In this document: piece by piece, positions 1 through 8,279 of the stretch
Layout of the letters: each line of letters begins with the position of its first letter
Position numbering within the stretch: position 1 is the first letter of the stretch
Translations under genes and position numbers: made by a program
Assembly: GCF_016894265.1 (NCBI RefSeq)
Contig: NZ_CP069791.1
Span: forward strand, 930,001-994,000
DNA length: 64,000 nt
Source of the DNA: Corynebacterium tuberculostearicum
GTDB taxonomy: Bacteria > Actinomycetota > Actinomycetes > Mycobacteriales > Mycobacteriaceae
Direction: 5' to 3'
The notes under the pieces: model-generated
Database searches by the model: none
Seen by the model: the letters and a program-made list of their open reading frames with translations, nothing else
What the model was told of the DNA's origin: nothing

Positions 1-183
1 GGCACCCGAAAACCTGCCCGCACAAAGGCGTCCATGATTAAGCCAAAAGCGGCGAATGATTGTCGGTGTATCCCCCTTGATAGATAGAGTAGTTCCTAAG
101 CTGCGCGTAGAATTCAATATTCTGCGCGTGGCCGCGAAGTAGATTGCTCGAAGGGGCTCAGTGGCGTGGTCAAGTCCTGGGTA
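1..183. other. Window edge, no gene seen
   Basis: I see no open reading frame with a credible start and no RNA gene here. The stretch borders the first insertion sequence and probably belongs to the sequence interrupted by, or lying next to, the transposon nest. Its composition is less G+C-rich than the rest of the window. Confidence 0.4.
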
Positions 184-264
184 GTGGTGTATCTGTTTTC
201 GAATCTGGGGTTAGTTTCATGGCGGTGGTTTAGGGGCCATCTCGGGGATAAGGGGTGAGGGTAT

Positions 265-1509
265 TCACGCGGCGATCTCCTGGTTGTTGTCGCGGTCCTC
301 GTCGATGACCCCAGCGGCGATGATCTCTTTGGTCTGTGCCAGGCTGGTCAGTGACATATAACGCTTCTGTTGGATCCAGTCATCGTGCTGTTCGGCCAAA
401 ACCGCCCCAACAAGGCGCACAACAGCGTCTCGGTTTGGGAAGATTCCTACGACATCGGTACGCCGGCGGATCTCCCTATTGAGCCGTTCAGTGGGGTTAT
501 TCGACCAGATTTTGGTCCACACCGCTCTCGGCGCAGCGGTAAACGCCAACAGCTCGTCGAGACACTCCTCGAGGTAGGTGGCAACGTGAGGGAATTTCTG
601 CTGGCAGAATTCAATAACCTCACGAGCTTGGGCCCACACACTAGCGGCATCGGGTTGCTGAAAGATTGTGTGAAACATCGCTGACAGAGTCGGCCATTGG
701 GTTTTGGGAACCTGGGCCGAGAGGTTCTTCGCGAAGTGTGTTCGACACCGCTGCCAACTAGCCTGCGGCAGGCAGTCACCCACGGCTGCTTGAATACCAA
801 GATGGGCATCACTAGTAACGAGGAATACCCCGGTCAGGCCACGGGCGATGAGGTCCCGAAAGAACCCGGTCCACGACGCGGTAGATTCCGCGGTGGCAAC
901 CTGCATGCCCAAAAGCTCTCGGTAGCCGTCAGCGTTGACACCTGTGGCCAGCAACACGCTGGTCTTTACGACACGTCCGCCTTCCCGCACCTTCATTGTC
1001 AGCGCGTCGCAGGAGACAAAGTGGTAGGGGCCTTGGTCAAGCCGGCGGGTGCGGAAGTCATCGACCATGTCATCGAGTTCTTTGGCCATCTGGCTGACCT
1101 GAGACTTCGACAAGTTGTTGATCCCAAGGGTGGCCACCAGGTCGTTCATCCTGCGAGTGGAGACTCCTTTCAGGTAGCAGGTGGCGATGACTGTGGTCAG
1201 GGCACGCTCGGTGCGGCTGCGGCGCTCTAGCAGCCAGTCAGGGAAAAATGCGCCGGTGCGTAGCTTCGGGATTGCCACATCAATGCTGCCGACTCGGGTA
1301 TCAAGTTGGCGATGACGGTAGCCATTACGTGTGTTGGTGCGCTCGGCTGACACGGTGGCGTAATCAGCCCCGCAGACGGTGTCTGCTTGGGCGGAAAGAA
1401 TCTGGTTGATGAAGTCAGTGAGCATTTGGCGCATCAAATCTGGGGACGCTTGAGTCAGTAGCTCTTCGAGATACGCGGTCGGATCGATATGATGAGGGTC
1501 AGCGGCCAT
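265..1509 (-). CDS. IS256-family (Mutator-like) transposase, element A
   Basis: Cut-and-paste or copy-out transposase with a DDE-type catalytic fold. The 414-residue product has the IS256 layout: an N-terminal region (MAADPHHIDPTAYLEEL), a conserved block 'NGYRHRQLDTRVGSIDVAIPK', the catalytic region starting 'FVSCDAL', a second Asp in 'LVTSDAHLG', and a C-terminal 'SNNPTERLNREIRRR' holding the last acidic residue. I chose the ATG at 1509 because AAAGGAAG lies 9 nt upstream; a longer frame to 1581 has no ribosome site. This start and its ribosome site are buried in a strong inverted repeat described separately. The gene looks intact. Confidence 0.9.
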   Translation of the reverse strand: MAADPHHIDPTAYLEELLTQASPDLMRQMLTDFINQILSAQADTVCGADYATVSAERTNTRNGYRHRQLDTRVGSIDVAIPKLRTGAFFPDWLLERRSRTERALTTVIATCYLKGVSTRRMNDLVATLGINNLSKSQVSQMAKELDDMVDDFRTRRLDQGPYHFVSCDALTMKVREGGRVVKTSVLLATGVNADGYRELLGMQVATAESTASWTGFFRDLIARGLTGVFLVTSDAHLGIQAAVGDCLPQASWQRCRTHFAKNLSAQVPKTQWPTLSAMFHTIFQQPDAASVWAQAREVIEFCQQKFPHVATYLEECLDELLAFTAAPRAVWTKIWSNNPTERLNREIRRRTDVVGIFPNRDAVVRLVGAVLAEQHDDWIQQKRYMSLTSLAQTKEIIAAGVIDEDRDNNQEIAA

Positions 1510-1567
1510 CGCAGGGTACTTCCTTTCGAGGATAGGTAAGAGTTGATTCGAAAGGTACCCGCGATGG
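1506..1567 (-). promoter_or_regulatory. Inverted repeat that sequesters the transposase start
   Basis: In the minus-strand transcript the arm from 1567 to 1548 pairs with the arm from 1529 to 1506 over 20 bp (blocks of 7, 6 and 7 with 1- and 3-nt bulges, 18-nt loop). The second arm contains the ribosome-binding site and the ATG of the element A transposase. Transcripts entering the element from outside would fold this way and hide the start, whereas a promoter inside the arm would not produce the first strand. This is a known protective device in some insertion sequences; for this element it is inferred from the sequence. Confidence 0.65.
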
Positions 1568-1619
1568 TCGCCTTCATGCACACCGGCACAAGACTTACCG
1601 CGGGCTACAGATACACCAC

Positions 1620-1750
1620 GTTAGGGGACGCAACCAGTGGCGTTCCGCTTGTAGTTTGTCTATGACTACCGAACCGATTATTCGGCTCACGCGGTTGAGG
1701 GAAGTGTCCTAGATTTTCCCATCTACTTAACCGGGGGCATTGGTTGGGGC
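1620..1750. other. Short spacer between insertion sequences
   Basis: A 131-bp remnant of host or older mobile DNA separates element A from the next IS256 copy. I see no gene in it. The 9 bases before the next element, CTGTTCACT, are repeated on the far side of that element. Confidence 0.4.
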
Positions 1751-1758
1751 TGTTCACT
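1751..1758 (+). repeat. 8-bp target duplication TGTTCACT (left copy)
   Basis: TGTTCACT at 1751-1758 is repeated exactly at 3194-3201, directly outside the terminal repeats of the IS256 copy B1. This fixes the element borders and shows an independent transposition event. Confidence 0.9.
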
Positions 1759-3193
1759 GAGCGTGTCAAGTTGTTTGTGTGTGGGGCTAGGTTTATAGGT
1801 ATTTGTCGAAGCGGTCGGGGTAGGCCACGGCCATTTGGTTAATGGCTTGTTTCCAGCCGGAAACTCGGGCTCCTTCCATGAGTCTGCCGGCTGTCGCTGA
1901 GACTCGTTTGCCCTGCTTCGCCCTCTTGGCAGCGCGTTTGTCTTCAATGTTGCAGATCATCAGCCACAGCGTCTTCAGGGCTGATTCATCGTTGGTGAAC
2001 TGCACCCTGTTACGGGTAGCTTTACGCAGTTCATTGTTGAATGATTCAATGGAGTTCGTCGTATAGATAACCTTTCTGGCTGCTGGTGGGAACTGCAAAA
2101 ACGGTACGAAACGCTGCCATGCACCTCGCCAGACCTTGACTGAGCGTGGATACTTTTCTCCCAATTCAGAGGCTTCAAATTCGTCTAAGGCCGCCTTAGC
2201 TGTGGACTCGTCCGTGGCGGTGTAAATCTTTTTCAACGCGGCCGATACACCCCGGCGATCCCCATAGGCTACCCACCGGTTCGCTGCGCGAATCAGGTGC
2301 ACGATACAGGTTTGCACCATAGAGTTCGGCCAGGTTGCCTCAACTGCTTCTGGTAGGCCTTTCAGCCCGTCACAGCAGACGATAAAGACGTCCTTGACAC
2401 CACGGTTAGAAAGATTGGCGCATACTTGCGCCCAAAATGAAGCGCCTTCTTCTTTGGCGATCCACAATCCTAAAATGTGCTTGATACCGTCGAGATCCAC
2501 GCCGATTGCCATGTACGCGGACTTGTTGACTACTCGGCCACCGTCGCGGACTTTAATGCGCAGCGCGTCCAGGAAAATGACCGGGTAGAACTCGTCTAGC
2601 TGGCGGTTTTGCCAGACCATGACTTCATCCAAGACGGCGTCAGTAACCGCAGAAATCGTCTCATGGGAAACGTCAACACGCATCGCAGTTGCCATATGAT
2701 GCTGGATATCCCTAATTGTCATCCCACCGGCATACAAGCTGACGATCATGTCATCGACATCAGTCAAGCGCCTAGAACCTTTAGGGACCATAGTCGGCAA
2801 GAATGTGCCAGCCCGATCCCTCGGGACATCAACGGTAACTGGCCCGTAGTTAGAATCCACGGTCTTTGGATACGACCCGTTGCGGTGATTGTCTGTCCCA
2901 GCTGCAGCTTTGCCGCTCCTATCACCAGACTCGTAGCCGAGGTGGGCATCCATCTCGGCATTCAAACCCCTAGTAATCGAGGCTTGCAGCATGCCGCGAA
3001 CCAGGTCATTGGCATCCGTTGTGGACGTGCCTAGGTCGTCAATCAGTTTCGCGATTTCAGGGTTAGCAAGCAGCTTCTTTTCAATCGCATCAATCTTGGC
3101 CTTATCGGCCGGATCTCGTCGTGCCACAGTAGTCATTCTGGTCCATCTCCTCATGCAGGTTGGGAACCCACACACAAACCATCAGACACTCTC
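1759..3193 (-). mobile_element. IS256-family insertion sequence (copy B1)
   Basis: The element is 1435 bp. Its ends are imperfect inverted repeats beginning GAGCGTGTCAAGTTG (left) and, read inward from the right, GAGAGTGTCTGATGG; both continue into a shared TTTGTGTGTGGG. It is flanked by TGTTCACT on both sides (1751-1758, 3194-3201). The same element occurs again at 5259-6693 in the opposite orientation and with a different target duplication, so the two are separate insertions. Confidence 0.95.
1793..3136 (-). CDS. IS256-family transposase, copy B1
   Basis: A 447-residue IS256-type transposase. Visible family features are the N-terminal 'MTTVARRDPADKAKID', the central 'NGSYPKTVDSNYGPVTVDVP' block, 'VIFLDALRIKVRDGG' with the first catalytic Asp, 'VFIVCCDGLKGLP' with the second, and 'YTTNSIESFNNELRK' with the acidic residue near the C-terminus. 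The ATG at 3136 is preceded by GAGGAG; an in-frame ATG further out (3175) lies in the terminal repeat region and lacks a ribosome site. It differs from copy B2 at a scatter of residues (for example SYPKT/SYTKT, WRGAWQRF/WQDAWARF), so neither is a fresh copy of the other. Confidence 0.92.
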   Translation of the reverse strand: MTTVARRDPADKAKIDAIEKKLLANPEIAKLIDDLGTSTTDANDLVRGMLQASITRGLNAEMDAHLGYESGDRSGKAAAGTDNHRNGSYPKTVDSNYGPVTVDVPRDRAGTFLPTMVPKGSRRLTDVDDMIVSLYAGGMTIRDIQHHMATAMRVDVSHETISAVTDAVLDEVMVWQNRQLDEFYPVIFLDALRIKVRDGGRVVNKSAYMAIGVDLDGIKHILGLWIAKEEGASFWAQVCANLSNRGVKDVFIVCCDGLKGLPEAVEATWPNSMVQTCIVHLIRAANRWVAYGDRRGVSAALKKIYTATDESTAKAALDEFEASELGEKYPRSVKVWRGAWQRFVPFLQFPPAARKVIYTTNSIESFNNELRKATRNRVQFTNDESALKTLWLMICNIEDKRAAKRAKQGKRVSATAGRLMEGARVSGWKQAINQMAVAYPDRFDKYL

Positions 3194-3201
3194 TGTTCAC
3201 T
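3194..3201 (+). repeat. 8-bp target duplication TGTTCACT (right copy)
   Basis: Exact second copy of the 8 bases at 1751-1758, immediately outside the right end of IS256 copy B1. Confidence 0.9.
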
Positions 3202-3387
3202 CTAAACCTTTTCTTTTACCCCCGTTGCTGGTCGTGGCGCGACTCTGGGGATCCCTGCGGTTTTAGGGCACCCTTTTCGAACACAAACACCCCCACAGGG
3301 GTCACATGTCCACCAGTCGGGATACTATGAAGGCACTCGTTAGAAAACACATACGAACACTGTCTTCTTTCCTGGAGTGTCCTGTTC

Positions 3388-4044
3388 ATGACTGCCACAC
3401 TTGCCCCGCCCGAACCAGATACCAGCCTCGACTACCCAAACACCCTCCTCATAGGTGACCACCCCGACACCGATCCCCTAGACGATGGTGATATGCCGGA
3501 AGCGTTCTACACCACCAACGCTCCCGGCAACCACATCGGCAAAGCCGGCACCTACACACGCAAAACCTCCTGGTTCCTCTACCGCGCCATCCTCCCCCAA
3601 CTAGACGAGGATGTTGACCTCAGCCTCACCAGCCTCGCCAAAGACCTCGGCATCTCCTACAACAAACTCCTAGGCTTCCTGCGCGCCCACTTCCGCATGC
3701 GCCAACTACCCCTAGTCACCGAAGTCCAAGGCCAGCATTGGATACTCGACCTGACCAAACTGCGCATCATCGACCGCGAACTCACCCGCCTAGACAACAA
3801 CCCAGACCACCTCGAAGCCATCGACGCCGCACTCGCAGACTTCCTCACCCCCACCACACCCAACCAAACCGTCCCCACCGACGCCGACCTTCGCCGCTTC
3901 ATCCGCACCTTCATCGACACCCACCTGCGCCCCGAAGACAAAGAACAACAACCCGAACCACGACTGCGCATCAACTACAACCCCGATAACACCACCACAC
4001 TAACGCTAACCTGCGATAGCGCCACTGAGGTTACCCTCGTTTAG
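3388..4044 (+). pseudogene. DUF222/HNH endonuclease gene, 5' fragment
   Basis: This 218-codon frame starts with ATG behind a GGAG ribosome site and encodes the N-terminal part of an actinobacterial DUF222/HNH ('13E12 repeat'-type) protein. Its frame ends in TAG at 4042-4044, exactly where the left end of an IS3-family element begins. The missing HNH part resumes in the same style after that element (6773-7399), so the gene was split by insertion. Codons are strongly C-ending (CTC, ACC, CAC), unlike the G/C-mixed housekeeping genes downstream, which suggests a separate history. Any product made now would lack the nuclease motif. Confidence 0.85.
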
Positions 4045-4094
4045 TGGACACCCTATTTGTGCGGATCTTGTGTCCGTAGGAGAGGATGTTCATT

Positions 4095-4403
4095 GTGAGT
4101 CAACAGCGCAAGAAGTACACGCCGGAGTACCGGCGTGAAGCCGCGAACTTGGTAATCGAGTCAGAGCGCCCGATCGCTCATGTGGCTAAGGAGATTGGCG
4201 TCTCCGCCGGGCTTTTAGGCCGGTGGGTCAAACTCGAGCGTGAACGCCGAGGGGCCTCGGATGGGATGAGTGAGGCGGATCTTCGTGCTGAGAATGCTCG
4301 TCTGCGCCGTGAGTTGGCGGAAGCCAAGATGGATAATGAGTTTTTGTCAAAAGCGACAGCCTTCTTCGCCGCGAAGCAACGCGAGCAGAAAAGTTCGAAT
4401 TGA
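4095..4403 (+). CDS. IS3-family transposase OrfA (helix-turn-helix)
   Basis: A 102-residue DNA-binding subunit that recognises the element ends. It has the IS3 OrfA helix-turn-helix ('YTPEYRREAANLVIES...VAKEIGVSAGLLGRWVK') and a C-terminal leucine-zipper-like helix ('LRAENARLRRELAEAK'). I chose the GTG at 4095 because AGGAGAGG lies about 9 nt upstream; the ATG at 4086 overlaps that site. The stop TGA overlaps the orfB ATG, and orfB lies in the -1 frame, as expected for OrfAB made by frameshifting. An AAAA run at 4389-4392 is a possible slip site, which I cannot confirm. Confidence 0.9.
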   Translation: MSQQRKKYTPEYRREAANLVIESERPIAHVAKEIGVSAGLLGRWVKLERERRGASDGMSEADLRAENARLRRELAEAKMDNEFLSKATAFFAAKQREQKSSN

Positions 4404-5350
4404 TGCAGCAGGAGAAGGCAAACTACAGCATCAAACGCATGGCACGGCTATTAAAAGTGTCTCGGTCTGGATACTACAAATGGGCTGATACGCAGCAGAA
4501 ACGACTATCCGGAAAAGATAATCGTGCAACATTTTACGATGACGTTGACCGCAAGATTCATCAGATCTGGAAAGACTCCGATGAGGTTTATGGTGCTCCC
4601 CGGATCACCGCAGAACTTACCGAGCGTTACCGGATCACCCTGAATCGCAAGACTGTGGCTAAGCGGATGCGCCTGATGGGAATTGAAGGGATTTCACCGC
4701 GTGCCTTTGTCCCGGTGACAACGATTCAAGCTAAGCGTCAGTCGAGTCTTCCTGACCTGGTCAAGCGCGTGTTTGATACTGGTGATCTCAACCGAGTGTG
4801 GATGTCGGATATTACCTACCTACGCACCAGCGAGGGATGGTTGTACTTGTGTGCGGTCCGCGACGGCCATTCCCGCAGGGTGCTGGGCTGGGCGATGGAT
4901 AGCGTTCAAGATACATGCCTGGTCGAACGGGCCCTGCGGATGGCATATACACTGCGCGGTGACGTTCCTGATGGGCTGGTGTTCCACGCTGACCGCGGAA
5001 CGCAATTTACCAGCGAGAAGCTCTGGGAAGTCTGCCATAACCTGGGCATTGCTCAGTCTGTGGGGCGTACTGGTGTGTGCTTTGATAACGCGATGGCTGA
5101 GTCGTTCTGGTCGACGCTTAAAACCGAGTTCTACGACCGTAAGCGTTGGCCTACCCGCGATGCTGCGCGCAAGGCCGTTGCCTACTGGATGGAAGTCGTT
5201 TACAACCGTCGGCGCCGGCACTCTGCACTAGGAATGGTCAGTCCCGTCGACTTCGAAAGAGAGTGTCTGATGGTTTGTGTGTGGGTTCCCAACCTGCATG
5301 AGGAGATGGACCAGAATGACTACTGTGGCACGACGAGATCCGGCCGATAA
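4403..5350 (+). CDS. IS3-family transposase OrfB (DDE), 3' end replaced
   Basis: Catalytic rve-domain subunit. The triad is visible: Asp in 'VWMSDITYL', Asp in 'VFHADRGTQFTS', and Glu in 'DNAMAESFWSTLKTE', with the usual HTH_21 segment before it ('VYGAPRITAELTERY'). After 'SPVDFE' the frame runs into the left end of IS256 copy B2 and picks up about 30 foreign residues ('RECLMVCVWVPN...'). Joining across the 8-bp target duplication restores 'SPVDFENHIGLTTSRKEIAA' and a stop at 6745. The core catalytic domain is intact, so loss of activity is likely but not certain. Confidence 0.88.
   Translation: MQQEKANYSIKRMARLLKVSRSGYYKWADTQQKRLSGKDNRATFYDDVDRKIHQIWKDSDEVYGAPRITAELTERYRITLNRKTVAKRMRLMGIEGISPRAFVPVTTIQAKRQSSLPDLVKRVFDTGDLNRVWMSDITYLRTSEGWLYLCAVRDGHSRRVLGWAMDSVQDTCLVERALRMAYTLRGDVPDGLVFHADRGTQFTSEKLWEVCHNLGIAQSVGRTGVCFDNAMAESFWSTLKTEFYDRKRWPTRDAARKAVAYWMEVVYNRRRRHSALGMVSPVDFERECLMVCVWVPNLHEEMDQNDYCGTTRSGR
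5251..5258 (+). repeat. 8-bp target duplication CTTCGAAA (left copy)
   Basis: CTTCGAAA at 5251-5258, inside the end of IS3 orfB, is repeated at 6694-6701 on the other side of IS256 copy B2. Confidence 0.92.
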
Positions 5351-6693
5351 GGCCAAGATTGATGCGATTGAAAAGAAGCTGCTTGCTAACCCTGAAATCG
5401 CGAAACTGATTGACGACCTAGGCACGTCCACAACGGATGCCAATGACCTGGTTCGCGGCATGCTGCAAGCCTCGATTACTAGGGGTTTGAATGCCGAGAT
5501 GGATGCCCACCTCGGCTACGAGTCTGGTGATAGGAGCGGCAAAGCTGCAGCTGGGACAGACAATCACCGCAACGGGTCGTACACAAAGACCGTGGATTCT
5601 AACTACGGGCCGGTCACCGTGGATATCCCCAGAGACAGGACTGGGACGTTTATCCCAACTATGGTCCCTAAAGGCTCGAGACGTTTAACTGATGTCGATG
5701 ACATGATTGTCAGCTTGTACGCCGGTGGGATGACAATCAGGGATATCCAGCACCACATGGCAACGGCGATGCGGGTTGATATCTCCCATGAGACGATTTC
5801 AGCGGTTACTGACGCCGTCTTGGATGAGGTTATGGTCTGGCAAAACCGCCAGCTAGATGAGTTCTACCCGGTCATTTTCCTGGACGCGCTGCGCATTAAA
5901 GTCCGCGATGGCGGCCGGGTAGTCAACAAGAGTGCGTACATGGCAATCGGTGTGGACCTTGACGGCATCAAACACATTTTAGGATTGTGGATTGCCAAAG
6001 AAGAAGGCGCTTCATTTTGGGCGCAGGTATGCGCCAATCTTTCTAACCGTGGTGTCAAAGACGTCTTTATCGTCTGCTGTGACGGGCTGAAAGGCCTACC
6101 AGAAGCAGTCGAGGCAACCTGGCCGAACTCTATGGTGCAAACCTGTATCGTGCACCTGATACGTGCCGCGAACCGGTGGGTAGCCTACGGGGATCGCCGG
6201 GCTGTATCAGCCGCGTTGAAGAAGGTCTACACCGCCACAGACGAGTCCACAGCTAGGGCTGCTTTAGCCGAATTCGAGGCTTCCGAGCTGGGTGAGAAGT
6301 ATCCCCGCTCAGTCAAGGTCTGGCAGGACGCGTGGGCGCGGTTTGTCCCGTTTCTGCAGTTCCCACCAGCAGCTAGGAAGGTGATCTATACGACGAACTC
6401 CATTGAATCTTTTAACAATGAGCTGCGTAAAGCTACTCGCAACAGGGTGCAGTTCACCAACGATGAATCAGCCCTAAAGACGCTGTGGTTGATGATCTGC
6501 AATATTGAAGACAAGCGAGCCGCCAAGAGAGCAAAGCAAGGTAAACGAGTCTCAAGAACAGCCGGCAGACTCATGGAAGGAGCCCGAGTATCCGGCTGGA
6601 AACAAGCCATCAACCAAATGGCCGTGGCCTACCCCGACCGCTTCGACAAATACCTATAAACCCAGCCCCACACACAAACAACTTGACACGCTC
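5259..6693 (+). mobile_element. IS256-family insertion sequence (copy B2)
   Basis: The same 1435-bp element as copy B1 but on the opposite strand, with ends GAGAGTGTC... and ...GACACGCTC. The target duplication CTTCGAAA sits on both sides. It inserted into the last codons of the IS3 orfB, so it is the youngest layer of the nest. Confidence 0.95.
5316..6659 (+). CDS. IS256-family transposase, copy B2
   Basis: A 447-residue transposase, near-identical to copy B1 and with the same acidic catalytic motifs ('VIFLDALRIK', 'VFIVCCDGLK', 'YTTNSIESFNNE'). The ATG at 5316 follows AGGAG at the same spacing as in B1. Substitutions are scattered along its length. Intact, so it may supply transposase for both copies. 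Confidence 0.92.
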   Translation: MTTVARRDPADKAKIDAIEKKLLANPEIAKLIDDLGTSTTDANDLVRGMLQASITRGLNAEMDAHLGYESGDRSGKAAAGTDNHRNGSYTKTVDSNYGPVTVDIPRDRTGTFIPTMVPKGSRRLTDVDDMIVSLYAGGMTIRDIQHHMATAMRVDISHETISAVTDAVLDEVMVWQNRQLDEFYPVIFLDALRIKVRDGGRVVNKSAYMAIGVDLDGIKHILGLWIAKEEGASFWAQVCANLSNRGVKDVFIVCCDGLKGLPEAVEATWPNSMVQTCIVHLIRAANRWVAYGDRRAVSAALKKVYTATDESTARAALAEFEASELGEKYPRSVKVWQDAWARFVPFLQFPPAARKVIYTTNSIESFNNELRKATRNRVQFTNDESALKTLWLMICNIEDKRAAKRAKQGKRVSRTAGRLMEGARVSGWKQAINQMAVAYPDRFDKYL

Positions 6694-6701
6694 CTTCGAA
6701 A
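6694..6701 (+). repeat. 8-bp target duplication CTTCGAAA (right copy)
   Basis: Exact second copy of 5251-5258, immediately outside the right end of IS256 copy B2. Confidence 0.92.
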
Positions 6702-6745
6702 ACCACATTGGTCTAACCACCAGTAGAAAAGAAATAGCTGCCTAA
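6701..6745 (+). pseudogene. Displaced C-terminal end of IS3 orfB
   Basis: Reading on from the target duplication in the orfB frame gives NHIGLTTSRKEIAA and then TAA at 6743-6745. This is the original orfB tail, cut off from the rest of the gene by IS256 copy B2. The frame matches exactly, which supports the reconstruction. Confidence 0.85.
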
Positions 6746-6772
6746 ACACTAGGTAGCCCCACTACGTGTCCA

Positions 6773-7399
6773 CGAATTGCGGTCAACCCCACCACCGCCA
6801 CCATCATCGTCCGCCACATCGACGCCTACACCAACCAGGCCACCACCACCGCCGCACAAGCACTCATCGACCTCATACTCGAAGACACCCACACCAGCGT
6901 TGCCATCAACACGTTTACCACCAACGAAAAAGCCAACCTCGTCTTTCACCCCGGTGCCGGATGGATAAACCTCAACCACGCCCCCACAGACAACACCTTC
7001 ATCCGCCGACTCAACGCCGACGAGGCGGACTCCTATACCCCCAGCACCGACATCCGCGCCTACACCCAAGGCAGAGACGCCACCTGCCGCTGGCCCGGCT
7101 GCACCGTCCCCGCCACCCGCTGCCAACTCGACCACCGCATCGAATACCACTTTGGCGGGCCTACCAGCCCAGATAATTTAGTAAACCTCTGCCAACACCA
7201 CCACAACATCAAAACCGACCGCAGAGTCCATTACATCCTCGACCCCATTACCGGAACCATCGCCTGGCTCCACCGCGATGGCACCTACCAACTAGACCAC
7301 CCCACGGGACCATTAGCCACACACCACACCCACTGGAACCACACCTGGGCCCAATACCTCACACACCAACAACAACGAACACAGCGAAAGGAGGGCTAG
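6773..7399 (+). pseudogene. DUF222/HNH endonuclease gene, 3' fragment
   Basis: An open frame without its own start runs from the right end of the IS3 element to TAG at 7397-7399. It reads 'RIAVNPTTATIIVRHIDAYT', then the rest of DUF222, then an HNH nuclease domain with 'CRWPGC', 'QLDHRIEYHFGG', 'DNLVNLCQHHHNIK'. These are the metal- and DNA-binding His/Asn positions of the family. With the fragment at 3388-4044 it forms one gene broken by IS3. The codon style (C-ending, Thr/His/Pro-rich) matches the 5' fragment. Confidence 0.85.
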
Positions 7400-7550
7400 G
7401 GAGTAGGCCGGAGCCCGCAGTGTGTGACCCACGAGAACGGTGGTGCCGGGCTCTCGTATGCCGTTTTCCTCCTCAGGGATGATGTCGGCCGGGGGCCACG
7501 GTCGCTAGACTTAAATAGGTAATTTCCCATTTACAAGGAGAATTTGTCTC

Positions 7551-8279
7551 ATGACTAATGCTGCGGCTCGCGCCGTTGACTTGTTTAAGCAATACGGAAG
7601 CGATGACACAGCTGTCGTCGCTCTTGATCATGTATCCATTGAATTCGGCAAGAACGAATTCACGGCGATCATGGGCCCATCGGGTTCCGGTAAGTCGACG
7701 CTGATGCACACCATGGCTGGTCTCGATTCAGCGACCTCCGGATCAGCATTTATCGGTGATACCGATATGTCGGCGCTCAATGACAAAAACATTACGGCCT
7801 TGCGTCGTGACCGGCTGGGCTTTATTTTCCAGTCCTTTAACCTTGTGCCCACGCTGACTGCGGCGGAAAACATTACGCTGCCTACGGATATTGCGGGTAA
7901 GGGCGTCGATAAGCAGTGGTTTGAGGAGGTCACTAGCCGCCTCGGCCTAGCAGAGCGCCTGGAACACCGCCCAGCTGAATTGTCTGGCGGACAGCAGCAG
8001 CGCGTGGCCTGTGCTCGTGCATTGGTTTCTCGGCCGGAAATCATCTTCGGCGATGAGCCAACGGGCAACCTGGATTCGAATTCCTCGGCCGAGGTGCTCG
8101 ACATTTTGCGAACCGCGGTGGATAAGGACGACCAAACAGTGGTCATCGTGACACACGATGCCAAGGCCGCCTCGTATGCGGACCGGGTGGTTTTCCTTGC
8201 TGACGGCAAGCTTGTGAATGAGTTGCACAATCCGACGATGGAGGCCATTCACCAGGTAATGGCGGAGATTGAGGGCTAA
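7551..8279 (+). CDS. ABC transporter ATP-binding protein (MacB/LolD type)
   Basis: Cytoplasmic ATPase of an export-type ABC system. The 242-residue protein has Walker A 'GPSGSGKST', Q-loop 'FIFQSFNLVP', signature 'LSGGQQQR', Walker B 'IIFGDEPTGNLD' and the H-loop 'VIVTHD'. The 'PTGNLD' form is typical of the MacB/LolD/FtsE group that works with FtsX-domain permeases. The ATG has a good AGGAGAA ribosome site. The stop codon directly abuts the ATG of the permease gene, so the two are translationally coupled. Substrate unknown; related actinobacterial pairs are linked to peptide or antimicrobial export. Confidence 0.93.
   Translation: MTNAAARAVDLFKQYGSDDTAVVALDHVSIEFGKNEFTAIMGPSGSGKSTLMHTMAGLDSATSGSAFIGDTDMSALNDKNITALRRDRLGFIFQSFNLVPTLTAAENITLPTDIAGKGVDKQWFEEVTSRLGLAERLEHRPAELSGGQQQRVACARALVSRPEIIFGDEPTGNLDSNSSAEVLDILRTAVDKDDQTVVIVTHDAKAASYADRVVFLADGKLVNELHNPTMEAIHQVMAEIEG

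Larger units (their letters stand above)
184..1619 (-). mobile_element. IS256-family insertion sequence (element A)
   Basis: A single transposase gene on the minus strand is bracketed by a 13-bp perfect inverted repeat, GTGGTGTATCTGT, at 184-196 and, inverted, at 1607-1619. The 1436-bp size fits the IS256 family. I could not find a convincing 8-9 bp target duplication at these borders, so the exact ends may lie a few bases outside, or one flank has been rearranged. This element is unrelated at the sequence level to the two IS256 copies downstream. Confidence 0.75.
4044..6773 (+). mobile_element. IS3-family insertion sequence, itself interrupted
   Basis: The ends share GTGGACAC as a terminal inverted repeat (4044-4051 and, inverted, 6766-6773). 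It carries orfA and orfB on the plus strand. Removing the 1435-bp IS256 copy B2 plus one 8-bp duplication leaves 1287 bp, a normal IS3 size. It lies inside a DUF222/HNH gene. No convincing 3-4 bp target duplication is visible, so the outer border is uncertain by a few bases. Confidence 0.85.

Noticed and set aside
4389..4403. Definite programmed frameshift site in the IS3 element
   Set aside because: Only a short AAAA run is present, not the usual A6G heptamer, so I do not claim it as a feature.
1759..6693. Composite transposon bounded by the two inverted IS256 copies
   Set aside because: Each copy has its own 8-bp target duplication (TGTTCACT and CTTCGAAA), so each inserted alone. The interior holds only a gene fragment and an IS3 element, with no cargo.
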